Part shown: piece by piece, positions 43,324-51,733 of the stretch
Layout: every line of letters starts with the position of its first letter
How positions within the stretch are numbered: the first letter of the stretch is position 1
Assembly: GCA_020633415.1 (NCBI GenBank)
Contig: JACKDQ010000005.1
Coordinates: forward strand, 248,001-312,000
Length of the DNA: 64,000 nt
Direction of reading: 5' to 3'
Source: Deltaproteobacteria bacterium
GTDB taxonomy: Bacteria; Myxococcota_A; Polyangia; GCA-2747355
The notes under the pieces: generated by a model
Database searches by the model: none
Told to the model about the DNA's origin: nothing
What the model saw: the letters and a program-made list of their open reading frames with translations, nothing else
Translations under genes and position numbers: made by a program

Positions 43324-45911
43324 TGCTGCGCAAGTATCTCGCCAGGAAGCTCAGCTTGTTGATGGCGCTGGTGATCATGCTTCCGCTCGGTTTCGCCTCG
43401 CTTGTCGCCGTAGATGTGGCGACCGGGCGCCTGGCGATGCAGCTCAAAGAGCGTACCGGAGAAACGCTGGGTATCGCGACGAACTTGGTGATCGCGCGGA
43501 TGCGAGCGCTACGCGCGGAGGCGAGCGCCGTGGCTCGATCCAACGATCTGCGCGATCTGTTGAGTTTGCGGCCGACGCTGATCCCTCGACTGTTGATCGA
43601 CTTTGAAGCGCCCTTCGCTAGCAACTTGCTGATCGTCTTCGACCGATCGGGGCGCGAACTGGGCCGGCACGCCAAGCCGGGGCGAGAGCGCTGGTTGCTC
43701 GACACGACGCCGTTGAGGCCGTTGGTCGACAAAGCACTCAATCTGCAGTACGCGTCGATGTTCACCGCGGTTGCCGGAGAAGTTGCGATTGTCAGCGCGG
43801 TTCCGGTGCTCGATGATCGCTATCAGTGCACCGCGGTGGTGGTCGCCGCAAAACCGTTGGACCAGAAGTTCGTCAACGAGATCAAGGGCACGGTGCGTGC
43901 TGAGATCGGCATCGTTGCTGGGCCCGAGGGTGGCGCGACAACGTTCGGTCCCGGTGTCGTCGCGGTGTTCGCGCGGCTAGCTAGCCATCGAGCTGTCGGC
44001 CAAGTGCGCTATCGCTTTGCGGATCGGGAATACCAGTTGGCGATCGCGTCCCTTGGTCCCGGACGCTCACTGGTGGTTGGCATCGATCGGGCCAGCGTGC
44101 GCGCGGTGCAGGTTTCCGCCGGGCGATCGCTCGCGCTGGTAGGTGGCATCTCGTTGCTGTTTGCCGTATTCGTTGGTCTGATCTATGGCCGCCAGTTGAT
44201 CCGGCCGCTGGTCAGACTAGAGCGTCGCGCGCACGAGATCGCTGCGGGTAACTTGGGGCGGCCAATCGCTGTGGAAACCGAAGACGAGATCGGCCAACTG
44301 GCACGCTCGTTCTTGACGATGACGGCGGCGTTGCGCAGCAACCGGCAACGACTCGACGCGCGCATCCGCGAGCTGTCAACACTCTACGACGTGGGTCGCG
44401 CCGTCAATTCGGTGCTCGGCTTGGATGAAGTCTTGCAGATCACCGTTGGCGAAGTTGCCAAGGCGATGCAGGCCGATCGCGCGGCGCTGCTGCTCGGGGC
44501 GGGGCGCGCCCAGCTGGAGGTCGCAGCTCGCGTCGATCGTGCTGCCGACGAGGGTGATGGGCAGAATGACGCTGACGAGCGTGACGCTTCGTCTCCTCCG
44601 GCGCGCTGGCTGACGCTCGCCGATGAAGTGATAAAGCGACGGACGCCGTCGGCGTCGCAGTTTGTGCTGGCGGTGCCGTTGACTGGTCCGGAGCAGATGA
44701 TCGGTGCGCTGATCGTCGAGCGCGACCCGTCGGCAGAGGCATTTGATGCGGCCGAAACGCGCCTGCTTTCGATCTTCGCATCGCAGGCCGCGACGGCGAT
44801 CGCCAAGGCGGGCTTGTATGCCGAAGTCAAAGCGGCCAGTGAAGACTTGGAGCGCCAGGTTTCGTTGCGAACCGCCGATTTGCAGCAGGCACTGCGGGAG
44901 CTCAAGGAGACCCAGGCCCAGTTGATTTTCAGCGAACGCATGGCAACTCTCGGTAATCTAGTCGCTGGCGTTGCCCACGAAATCAATACGCCCGTGGGTG
45001 CGATTCAAGGCGCTGTTCAGGTGCTCGGGCGCGTCGTGTTGCGCGTCGTCGACCGTCTGGCGACGCTGCTCGACTCGGGTATCACGCGGCAACAGGTCGA
45101 GTCACTATTGACGGCGCGGGAGGCCGCTGGCGCGGCAGGCGAGACGATGTCAGCTGCGGAGCAACATCGCACGGCGCGGCGACTTTCTGTCGAACTAGCA
45201 GCGCTCGCACCGCCGGAAGGCATCGAGCGGCTAGCGCGGCAGGTGGTGCGTGCCGGTCTAGCGGATCTGGTCGACGCGCTCAAGGCGATCGAGCCGCGAT
45301 CAGCGGTATACGAGTTGATCGCTTGGGTCGAAGATGTTGCGTTCCTCGAGCGCACCGTAAGCGCGATCAACACGGCTAACCGTTCGATCGTCCGCATCGT
45401 TAGCGCGCTGCGGCGCTATGCACATGCCGACCGCGAAGCGCTGCTCGAGGTGGATATCACGGAGGGTTTGGAAACGACGTTGACCATCCTCCACAACCAG
45501 CTACGGTATGATATAAAGGTCGAAAAGCGGTACAGCCAAGTTCCGCGCGTGTGGGTTTATCCCGACGAGCTCAACCAAGTGTGGACGAACATCATCCATA
45601 ACGCGATACAGGCGATTGGCGGTCGGGGCGTGATCGAGATCGAGACTGTCGCCAATCAGCGCGAGGTTGGTGTGTTGATTACCGATGATGGTCCGGGTAT
45701 TTCGGCCGATGTGCTGCCCCGGATCTTCGAGCCCTTCTTTACCACCAAAGAGCGGGGTGAAGGGACTGGCTTGGGCCTGGGCATCGCGCGAAAGATTGTC
45801 GAACGACACCAAGGTCGCATCGACGTTAGTTCCCGGCCGGGGCGAACGACGTTCAGTGTCTGGTTGCCGCGAAACAAACCCACAGTTAGCGATTCGAGTG
45901 AAACGAAGTAA
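43323..45911 (+). CDS. Membrane sensor histidine kinase, dCache-HAMP-GAF, with insertion in the dimerisation domain
   Basis: 862 residues. A membrane helix at about 11-31, an extracytoplasmic Cache-like domain to about 255, a second helix at about 262-285, HAMP to about 340, a GAF-like domain (about 350-510) and a coiled coil precede the kinase core. The phospho-acceptor is His552 in 'GVAHEINTPVGAI'. Unusually, about 110-130 residues separate it from the second dimerisation helix 'NRSIVRIVSALRRYA'. The ATPase motifs 'NIIHNAIQAI', 'DDGPGI', 'FEPFFTTK' and 'GTGLGLGIA' are intact. It should receive the signal from the adjacent binding lipoprotein and pass it to the GGDEF regulator 5 nt downstream. 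Confidence 0.9.
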   Translation: MLRKYLARKLSLLMALVIMLPLGFASLVAVDVATGRLAMQLKERTGETLGIATNLVIARMRALRAEASAVARSNDLRDLLSLRPTLIPRLLIDFEAPFASNLLIVFDRSGRELGRHAKPGRERWLLDTTPLRPLVDKALNLQYASMFTAVAGEVAIVSAVPVLDDRYQCTAVVVAAKPLDQKFVNEIKGTVRAEIGIVAGPEGGATTFGPGVVAVFARLASHRAVGQVRYRFADREYQLAIASLGPGRSLVVGIDRASVRAVQVSAGRSLALVGGISLLFAVFVGLIYGRQLIRPLVRLERRAHEIAAGNLGRPIAVETEDEIGQLARSFLTMTAALRSNRQRLDARIRELSTLYDVGRAVNSVLGLDEVLQITVGEVAKAMQADRAALLLGAGRAQLEVAARVDRAADEGDGQNDADERDASSPPARWLTLADEVIKRRTPSASQFVLAVPLTGPEQMIGALIVERDPSAEAFDAAETRLLSIFASQAATAIAKAGLYAEVKAASEDLERQVSLRTADLQQALRELKETQAQLIFSERMATLGNLVAGVAHEINTPVGAIQGAVQVLGRVVLRVVDRLATLLDSGITRQQVESLLTAREAAGAAGETMSAAEQHRTARRLSVELAALAPPEGIERLARQVVRAGLADLVDALKAIEPRSAVYELIAWVEDVAFLERTVSAINTANRSIVRIVSALRRYAHADREALLEVDITEGLETTLTILHNQLRYDIKVEKRYSQVPRVWVYPDELNQVWTNIIHNAIQAIGGRGVIEIETVANQREVGVLITDDGPGISADVLPRIFEPFFTTKERGEGTGLGLGIARKIVERHQGRIDVSSRPGRTTFSVWLPRNKPTVSDSSETK

Positions 45912-45916
45912 CGCCG

Positions 45917-46978
45917 ATGGCAGGGCAGCAGCACATTATTTGCGTCGACGACGAAGATGGCATCTTGGTGGCTCTCCGCCACCAACTTCAGCCGTTTAGC
46001 GACGACTATCAGATCGACCTCGCGCACAGCGGCCATGCCGCGTTGGATTTGGTCGCGGAGATAGAAAGAGATGGCGATCAGGTTGCGATGGTGATCGCTG
46101 ACCAGATCATGCCAGGCATGAAGGGCGTCGAACTGCTCGAAGAGGTCCACCGACGCTTTCCCGATACGATCAAGATCCTGCTCACCGGCCAAGCTGGGCT
46201 CGATACGGTGATCCGTGCGATCAACAATGCCGGCCTCGACCGGTATCTCGGCAAACCCTGGGATGAACCGGATTTGCGGATGACGGTCGACGTGCTGCTG
46301 TCGAAATATCAACTGTCGCGCGAAAACCAACGGCTGATCGCCGATCTGCGGCGCTCTAATGACGAGCTGCGCCACCTCAACGCCGATCTAGAAAAGCGCG
46401 TTCGCCATCGCACCGATGAGCTTGCTCGGGCCAATCAGCGGCTTTCTCAGCTAGCGATCACTGACGGACTTACCGGTGTCTATAATCATCGCTATTTTCA
46501 CGAACGATTGGCGCTCGAAGTTGAGCGCAGTGGCCGCACCGAGCTGCCCCTCGCGTTGTTGATGGTCGACGTCGACTATTTCAAGACCTATAACGACCTC
46601 AATGGTCATCCGGCCGGAGACAAGGTTCTCGCGCGTGTGGCCGAGCTGCTCGCCGTGGGTCGCCGCGTCAACGACGTGGTGGCTCGTTATGGTGGCGAAG
46701 AGTTTGCGGTGTTGCTGATCGACACGCCGGCTCAGGCGGCGGCCGCAGTTGCCCACAGCATCCTGCAACGGGTCGCTTCCGAGTCCTTCGAAAATGAAGC
46801 GGCCCAGCCCGATGGTCTGCTGTCCGTCAGCGTCGGTGTAGCCAACTGTCCAGATGATGCCGACGACGCGGGCGCGCTGCTGTTGGCTGCCGATTCGGCG
46901 CTGTACAAGGCCAAGCGCAACGGTCGCAATCGCGTTGCGGTGGCCGGTGACTCTGGTGTTCTGAGGAGCCTGAAGTGA
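45917..46978 (+). CDS. Response regulator diguanylate cyclase (REC-coiled coil-GGDEF)
   Basis: 353 residues. The receiver has 'CVDDEDG', the phosphorylated Asp62 in 'VIADQIMPG', Thr in 'LLTGQA' and Lys in 'LGKPWD'. A coiled coil (about 135-180) links it to the GGDEF domain with active-site GGEEF at 259-263. The inhibitory RxxD site (Arg250-Asp253) sits five residues before it, so feedback inhibition by c-di-GMP is expected. It makes c-di-GMP from two GTP. It is the output of the kinase upstream and overlaps gpsA by GTGA. Confidence 0.95.
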   Translation: MAGQQHIICVDDEDGILVALRHQLQPFSDDYQIDLAHSGHAALDLVAEIERDGDQVAMVIADQIMPGMKGVELLEEVHRRFPDTIKILLTGQAGLDTVIRAINNAGLDRYLGKPWDEPDLRMTVDVLLSKYQLSRENQRLIADLRRSNDELRHLNADLEKRVRHRTDELARANQRLSQLAITDGLTGVYNHRYFHERLALEVERSGRTELPLALLMVDVDYFKTYNDLNGHPAGDKVLARVAELLAVGRRVNDVVARYGGEEFAVLLIDTPAQAAAAVAHSILQRVASESFENEAAQPDGLLSVSVGVANCPDDADDAGALLLAADSALYKAKRNGRNRVAVAGDSGVLRSLK

Positions 46979-47979
46979 GGGTTGGCGTAATCGGTGCTGG
47001 CAGCTGGGGGACAGCGTTGGCCAAGGCGGCCAGCGAAGCTGGCCACCAGGTGACGATCTGGGCCTACGAGGCCGATGTCGCCGACCAGATCAACCAGCAA
47101 CACCTCAACCAGCGTTACCTTTCGGGGATCGAATTGCCTCCATCGCTGGTGGCGACAAACGAGCTCGCCGCGGTGGCCTCAGGCGCGGATATGCTGCTCT
47201 CGGTGACGCCGTCGCATGTCGTGCGCGCGATCTGGGAGGAGCTCGCGCCACATATCGACGGAGATCCCTATATCGTCAGCGCGAGCAAGGGTATCGAGAA
47301 CGTTACGCTGGCCACGATGCTCGAAGTCCTGCGCGAGGTTCTGCCCCCGCGCTTTGACCAACGGCTCTCCGTGTTGTCGGGACCGAGCTTTGCCCAGGAA
47401 GTCGCTCAACGCTTGCCGACTGCGGTCGTCGTCGCCAGCGTTGAATTGCCGACCGCTCAGGCGGTTCAGCAGGCGCTCTCGACCGATCGCTTGCGGCTCT
47501 ACACCAGCACCGACACGGCGGGCGTGGAGATCGGCGGTGCCGCCAAGAACGTGATCGCGATCGCTGCGGGAATCGCCGATGGTTTGGGGTTTGGTACGAA
47601 TACCCGCGCCGCATTGATCACGCGCGGCCTCGCGGAGATCACCCGTCTGGCGGTCGCCAAGTCAGCAAACCCGCTGACGTTGGCCGGCTTGGCCGGCCTG
47701 GGAGACTTGGTGTTGACTTGCACCGGCGTGATGTCGCGCAACCGCTCCGTCGGACTCAAGCTGGGCGAAGGTCAGACGCTGGAGCAGATTCAGGGGGCGA
47801 TGTCATCGGTTGCCGAAGGGATTCGCAGCGCGAAATCCTGTCGTGGCTTGGCCCGCCGCCTGGGCGTTGAGATGCCGATCATCGATGCGATCTATTCGGT
47901 GCTCTACGACGGCGTCGATGCGCGCGACGCGACGCAGCAGTTGATGCAGCGGCAGTTGCGTCACGAACTGGAACACTAG
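46975..47979 (+). CDS. gpsA: Glycerol-3-phosphate dehydrogenase [NAD(P)+]
   Basis: A 334-residue enzyme that makes sn-glycerol-3-phosphate for phospholipids from dihydroxyacetone phosphate. The dinucleotide site 'GAGSWGTALAKAA', 'VSASKGIE', 'LSGPSFAQEVAQ', the catalytic Lys in 'GGAAKNVIAIAAG' and 'GLGDLVLTC' are all present. GTG 46975 overlaps the GGDEF stop. A housekeeping gene translationally coupled to a signalling cassette is notable. Confidence 0.96.
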   Translation: MRVGVIGAGSWGTALAKAASEAGHQVTIWAYEADVADQINQQHLNQRYLSGIELPPSLVATNELAAVASGADMLLSVTPSHVVRAIWEELAPHIDGDPYIVSASKGIENVTLATMLEVLREVLPPRFDQRLSVLSGPSFAQEVAQRLPTAVVVASVELPTAQAVQQALSTDRLRLYTSTDTAGVEIGGAAKNVIAIAAGIADGLGFGTNTRAALITRGLAEITRLAVAKSANPLTLAGLAGLGDLVLTCTGVMSRNRSVGLKLGEGQTLEQIQGAMSSVAEGIRSAKSCRGLARRLGVEMPIIDAIYSVLYDGVDARDATQQLMQRQLRHELEH

Positions 47980-47987
47980 CAGCCCGA

Positions 47988-48011
47988 GCTAGCAGATGCG
48001 GGCGTGCTAGC
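47988..48011. terminator. Inverted repeat between convergent gpsA and membrane-protein gene
   Basis: GCTAGCA (47988-47994) pairs with TGCTAGC (48005-48011) over a 10-nt loop. The right arm contains the stop codon of the minus-strand gene. It resembles the GCTAGC dyad at 6143-6159, also at a convergent junction, and lacks a T-tract. Confidence 0.35.
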
Positions 48012-49476
48012 GGCGGATCTGCGCGAGCTCTGAGACCATCGTCGGGTGCAGCCGATAGCGCGTAAACAGCTGTTCGTAGTCCGCGCGCGAAAGGCCAAAG
48101 CGGGCTAGCTCTTTGAAGCCCCGTTGGTCGGTGTGGTCACGCAGTCGGGCGACGAACACGCGTTGATTGCGGGCAAGTGCGTGTTCGATCCGCTGGTGCA
48201 TCGTGCTGATCGCGCGCTGCAGGCTGCGATGCTTGCCCGTTTCGAAGATCAACAGGTAGCGTTGCAGCACGCGCTGCCGTCGCAAACCGACTTGCTCGGT
48301 CCAGCCGTGCCCCGGGGCGACCAGTAAATCGTTGCTGCTGAGCAGCAGCTCGCTGGCCTCGGCGCGCTGGACACGCAGGCGTTCGGCGGCGTTGGGCTGG
48401 CCAGCGCTGATGTTGTAGACCAGCATCGCGATCGGCAGGACCCAGAGTTCGCGTGTCCGCGGTAGCGTGCCTGCCAGGCACAGCGCGGGAAGCACAAAGA
48501 CCCAGCGCTCGGTATCCGACGGATAGAACAGCAGGCCGAACAGCAGCAGCGGTGTGGACATTACCAAAGGGGCGCTCGGCTGGCGTCGAATCGCCAGCGC
48601 GCTAGTCCAGGCGACGAGCGTGGCGATCGCCAGCAGAGCTGCGGCAAGCACAAGCCACTGCTCGGCTTGGTATGGATACGGCGCGTAGACCAAAGAGCGC
48701 GCAAGTCCCCAGATCGCGACAAGTGGCGTGGCGGGCCCGAGCGGGTAGGGAATGCCGTGGTCAGCGCTCTGCAACCAGCTGATCAACGAGGGCCAGCCGC
48801 TGATCCCGCTGCGGAGCGCGCAAAGGTGTAACACGGGGATGAAGGCCAGCAGGCCGAACGCGGCGGCTGCCGCCGAGGCTCGCAGACGTCGGCCCTGGTC
48901 GACGCCGAAAAACAGGGCCACCAGCAATGCCGGTCCGAGCAGCGCGAGTGCGAGGTGGAACAGTGCACCCGCACCGCAGGCGGCGCCGGCCACGCCGGCC
49001 CAAAACGTCGAGCGCGTTTGCTGTTCGCAGCTGCGCGTTGCCGCGTAGAAGGCGATAGCGCAGAGCAACAAGGCAGGCCCATAGGTTTCAACTTCGCGCG
49101 CCGCACGAAAGACCGCCTGGCTCGCCCCGAGCATCAACGTTAGCAATGCAGCCTGGGCCAAGCCGAGGCGCCGGCGGGCGGCCAAGTAGCAGACAAGCAG
49201 CGCGAGCAGCACGCAGCAAAGCGATAACAAGCGCAGCTTGGTGACCGCCTCCGCGGGGGTGCCCCCACCGCTGATGATCCGCGCCAGCGGCAGGTAGAGC
49301 AGGTGTCCGGGCGCAAGCGTCGTGTCGGCCAGGCGCTTGATGTAGCCAACGCCGTCACCGTTGATTTCCAGTGGCGTCGTCGCGCGGTAGGCTACCGCGA
49401 GCACGCCGAGCAGCAGCAGCGGGCCGAGCACCCGGTGTCTGAGCAGGCGCGACGCGGCCGTGTTTGGCAGGGTCAC
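48007..49476 (-). CDS. Multi-pass membrane protein, possible GT-C glycosyltransferase
   Basis: 489 residues with about ten membrane helices between residues 15 and 390, then a soluble C-terminal region of about 95 residues. The acidic 'LEINGDGVGYI' in the first outside loop occupies the place of the Asp/Glu metal motif in GT-C enzymes such as ArnT/PMT relatives. No closer family is recognised. GTG 49476 is supported by a perfect TATAAT box six nt upstream and a signal-like first helix; the longer frame upstream overlaps the divergent Thg1-like gene and is shadow. Confidence 0.6.
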   Translation of the reverse strand: MTLPNTAASRLLRHRVLGPLLLLGVLAVAYRATTPLEINGDGVGYIKRLADTTLAPGHLLYLPLARIISGGGTPAEAVTKLRLLSLCCVLLALLVCYLAARRRLGLAQAALLTLMLGASQAVFRAAREVETYGPALLLCAIAFYAATRSCEQQTRSTFWAGVAGAACGAGALFHLALALLGPALLVALFFGVDQGRRLRASAAAAAFGLLAFIPVLHLCALRSGISGWPSLISWLQSADHGIPYPLGPATPLVAIWGLARSLVYAPYPYQAEQWLVLAAALLAIATLVAWTSALAIRRQPSAPLVMSTPLLLFGLLFYPSDTERWVFVLPALCLAGTLPRTRELWVLPIAMLVYNISAGQPNAAERLRVQRAEASELLLSSNDLLVAPGHGWTEQVGLRRQRVLQRYLLIFETGKHRSLQRAISTMHQRIEHALARNQRVFVARLRDHTDQRGFKELARFGLSRADYEQLFTRYRLHPTMVSELAQIRR

Positions 49477-49482
49477 GGGGCC

Positions 49483-49488
49483 ATTATA
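49483..49488 (-). promoter_or_regulatory. Perfect -10 box six bases before the GTG of the GT-C-like gene
   Basis: Minus-strand TATAAT (49488-49483) ends six nt before the GTG at 49476. With initiation six to seven nt past the -10 box, the mRNA would begin at the start codon. No convincing -35 and no ribosome binding site are visible. Confidence 0.5.
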
Positions 49489-49510
49489 GAGCCAAGCTGG
49501 GTCCGCACCA

Positions 49511-49540
49511 TTGACGATCGGCGCGGATGCCCTGTAGCAT
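49511..49540 (+). promoter_or_regulatory. Promoter for the Thg1-like gene
   Basis: TTGACG (49511-49516), an 18-bp spacer and TAGCAT (49535-49540). The ATG follows 11 nt later; no ribosome binding site is seen, so the leader would be only about four bases. Confidence 0.5.
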
Positions 49541-49551
49541 GGTGCTTCGCG

Positions 49552-50247
49552 ATGAATCCGTCTTTTTCCGATATGTTGCACGCAGCGACTCTGCCCGGCC
49601 AGATCGCGATTCCCGCCGGTACCCAGCTGGTCGCACGTTTGTGCGGGCTGGACTTCGAAGGACTGTTTAGTTCCGAGGAGCTCGGTTTCAGACAGCCCTT
49701 TGATGCGCGATTTGCCAAGCTGCTGGTGCGGACGGCGTCCCACCTCCTGGGTGGAGACAGTGGTGCGCGGCTCGCCTTTCTTGAACGCACGCAGTTCTCG
49801 CTGGCGCTCGATCCCGCCGTTGTCGCCAAGAACTGGGACGATGCGCTCAAACTGCGCGACTACCTGGTCGGTCTAGCTTCAACCCAGCTCTCGGCACAAC
49901 TTGGAGCTGAAGCGCTGTTTGGCTGCGAGCTTCATGCGCTCGCCGATCTGAATCAGCTGGTCAGTTACTTCGCTTGGCGTCAGGAGAAGGCTGCCGATGA
50001 TACGTTGGATGCGTATTGTCGGCATGCGCTCAAAGGACAGGGCGTGGAGCGCCTGCTGCCGGGAATGGCCGCGGAGGAAAAACGGGAAATATTGGGTCAG
50101 AATGAGGTTGATTGGCAGGCGTTGCCGGCCTGGCAGCGCGTGGGCAGCGTGCTCGTGCTGAGCGAAGACGGTAAGGTCGAGATCAAGGCCAGTTTGCCGG
50201 AAGGTGAGGCCTTCGTCGACGCCGTGCGTGGAATGCTCGGGGCATAG
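49552..50247 (+). CDS. Thg1-family (tRNA-His guanylyltransferase-like) protein without catalytic residues
   Basis: 231 residues that align along their length with bacterial Thg1-like 3'-5' polymerases: 'QLVARLCGLDF' for 'MVARxDGRxF', 'QPFDARFAKLLVRTASHLL', 'LGAEALFGCELHALAD' with 'LVSYFAWRQEKAADD', and 'VDWQALPAWQRVG' for 'INFNDLPxWQKRG'. The first metal-binding Asp is Cys31. The conserved Ser-Asp-Glu (second metal Asp) is Arg79-Thr80-Gln81. The conserved 'HRNAL' of the helix after the WR motif is 'ADDTL'. Two-metal nucleotidyl transfer therefore appears impossible. It lies 9 nt upstream of an MshEN-REC-TPR gene, so an adaptor or nucleotide-sensing role is plausible but unproven. ATG 49552 matches the family N-terminus. 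Confidence 0.8.
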   Translation: MNPSFSDMLHAATLPGQIAIPAGTQLVARLCGLDFEGLFSSEELGFRQPFDARFAKLLVRTASHLLGGDSGARLAFLERTQFSLALDPAVVAKNWDDALKLRDYLVGLASTQLSAQLGAEALFGCELHALADLNQLVSYFAWRQEKAADDTLDAYCRHALKGQGVERLLPGMAAEEKREILGQNEVDWQALPAWQRVGSVLVLSEDGKVEIKASLPEGEAFVDAVRGMLGA

Positions 50248-50256
50248 GGGAATCCG

Positions 50257-51705
50257 TTGCAGCGCTCGTTTCCACGACTTGGCTCGATGCTGGTCTCTCA
50301 CGGTGTGCTCGATCAGGCCGCGCTCAAAGAGGCGCTGGCCGAGCAAACGCGCACTGGCAATCGCTTGGCCACACAGTGCTTGGCCGCGGGCATCGCTGAT
50401 GAGCAGACCTTGGCGCGGGTCCTTGCCGAACAGTGCGGGGTCCCTGCGGTTAGCCTGCCTGAGCTGGTCTTGCCGCTGAGCTTGCTGGACGTGATTCCCG
50501 AACTGGATGCGATTCGTTATGCGGTGTTGCCGATCGGTCTTTCAGGCGAGCGGCTATTCGTCGCCATGGCCGATCCGCTGCAAGAAGACTTGATCGCTCA
50601 AGTCGCCACTTCCGCCGGACGCAGCGTTCGGCCCTGCGTCGCACTGATCGGGCCGCTACGTCGGCTGATCGGGCAAGCCTACGGCAAGCGGCGCGAAGGG
50701 GCGACCGAGTTGCGGGGTGCAGCCGCGACCGTGGACGACGCCGAGTTGGCGTCGATCCCGCTGCTCAGTCCTGCCGGTGACTCGGCCCCCGATATGTTGG
50801 CGACGGGCTTCACCGGGATGGCCTTTCCGCCGGTCGAGAGCGACGAGATCGTGATCGACGATCACCCAGATGATGTCGAGGTCAAAGGTGCGAGCAGCAC
50901 CGACCTTTCCGTGCATCTTCCGACGACGCACCGTGTCTTGGTCGTCGACGACGACGACGAAATGCGGCTGCTGATCGCCCGCTTACTGCGTGGCCGCGGG
51001 ATGGATGTATTGGAGTCATCGCGCGGTCTTGAGGCCTTGGCTGCTGTACGAACCTATTGTCCGTCGCTGATCATTCTCGATGCGATGTTGCCCGAGGTTC
51101 ATGGCTTCGATATCGCTCACAAGATCAAGCGCAGCGATCGCTACGGTCACATTCCGATCATCATGATCTCTTCACTTTATCGCGGCTGGCGGATCGCTCG
51201 CGATCTGAAAGAGAGTCATGGCGTCGAAGCGTTCTTGGAAAAACCCTTCCGCATCAACGAGCTCTGGGCTACCGTCGATCGCGTGCTGAGCAAAGGGGCC
51301 GAACCATCGGGTGTGCGGCCGACCGCTGACAGCGCCGAGCGGGCCGGCCGCCATGGATTGCGCCTCTACCAAGCTGGCGACCTAGAAGGCGCGATCGCGC
51401 GGTTTCAAGAAGGTATCAAGATCGATCCATTATCGGCCAAGCTACACTTCCGCTTGGGCGTCTTATATCTAAAGAAAAAGGGCATGATTTACCAGGCAAT
51501 GCAGGAGTTCGAGGAGACGATACAACTCGACCCGGAACATTATCCGGCGCTCCGCAGTCTGGCGGTGCTATACCAGCGTAAGGGTTTCAAGAATAAGGCT
51601 GTCGAGATGTGGGAGCGGGCGCTTCACTGCAGCCCCCCCGAGCAACGCGGCCACATCCGCAAACTGTTGATGCGGTTAATCCAGGGATCCACGGACGCGT
51701 CATGA
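50257..51705 (+). CDS. MshEN (c-di-GMP-binding)-receiver-TPR protein
   Basis: 482 residues. Residues 7-59 hold two 24-residue MshEN motifs, beginning 'RLGSML' and 'RLATQC' and each ending in '...AEQ', separated by the five-residue spacer TRTGN; this is the arrangement that binds c-di-GMP in type II secretion and pilus ATPases. The rest of the MshEN domain runs to about 145. A low-complexity linker precedes a receiver domain (about 225-345; Asp275 in 'IILDAMLPE', Lys in 'LEKPFR'), then three TPR units (about 365-475). No ATPase domain is present. TTG 50257 is preceded by GGGGAA. It probably integrates c-di-GMP and phosphorylation and recruits partners through its TPRs. Confidence 0.85.
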   Translation: MQRSFPRLGSMLVSHGVLDQAALKEALAEQTRTGNRLATQCLAAGIADEQTLARVLAEQCGVPAVSLPELVLPLSLLDVIPELDAIRYAVLPIGLSGERLFVAMADPLQEDLIAQVATSAGRSVRPCVALIGPLRRLIGQAYGKRREGATELRGAAATVDDAELASIPLLSPAGDSAPDMLATGFTGMAFPPVESDEIVIDDHPDDVEVKGASSTDLSVHLPTTHRVLVVDDDDEMRLLIARLLRGRGMDVLESSRGLEALAAVRTYCPSLIILDAMLPEVHGFDIAHKIKRSDRYGHIPIIMISSLYRGWRIARDLKESHGVEAFLEKPFRINELWATVDRVLSKGAEPSGVRPTADSAERAGRHGLRLYQAGDLEGAIARFQEGIKIDPLSAKLHFRLGVLYLKKKGMIYQAMQEFEETIQLDPEHYPALRSLAVLYQRKGFKNKAVEMWERALHCSPPEQRGHIRKLLMRLIQGSTDAS

Positions 51706-51733
51706 CCGTGATGCAGCATAGAGCCGGCGCGAA

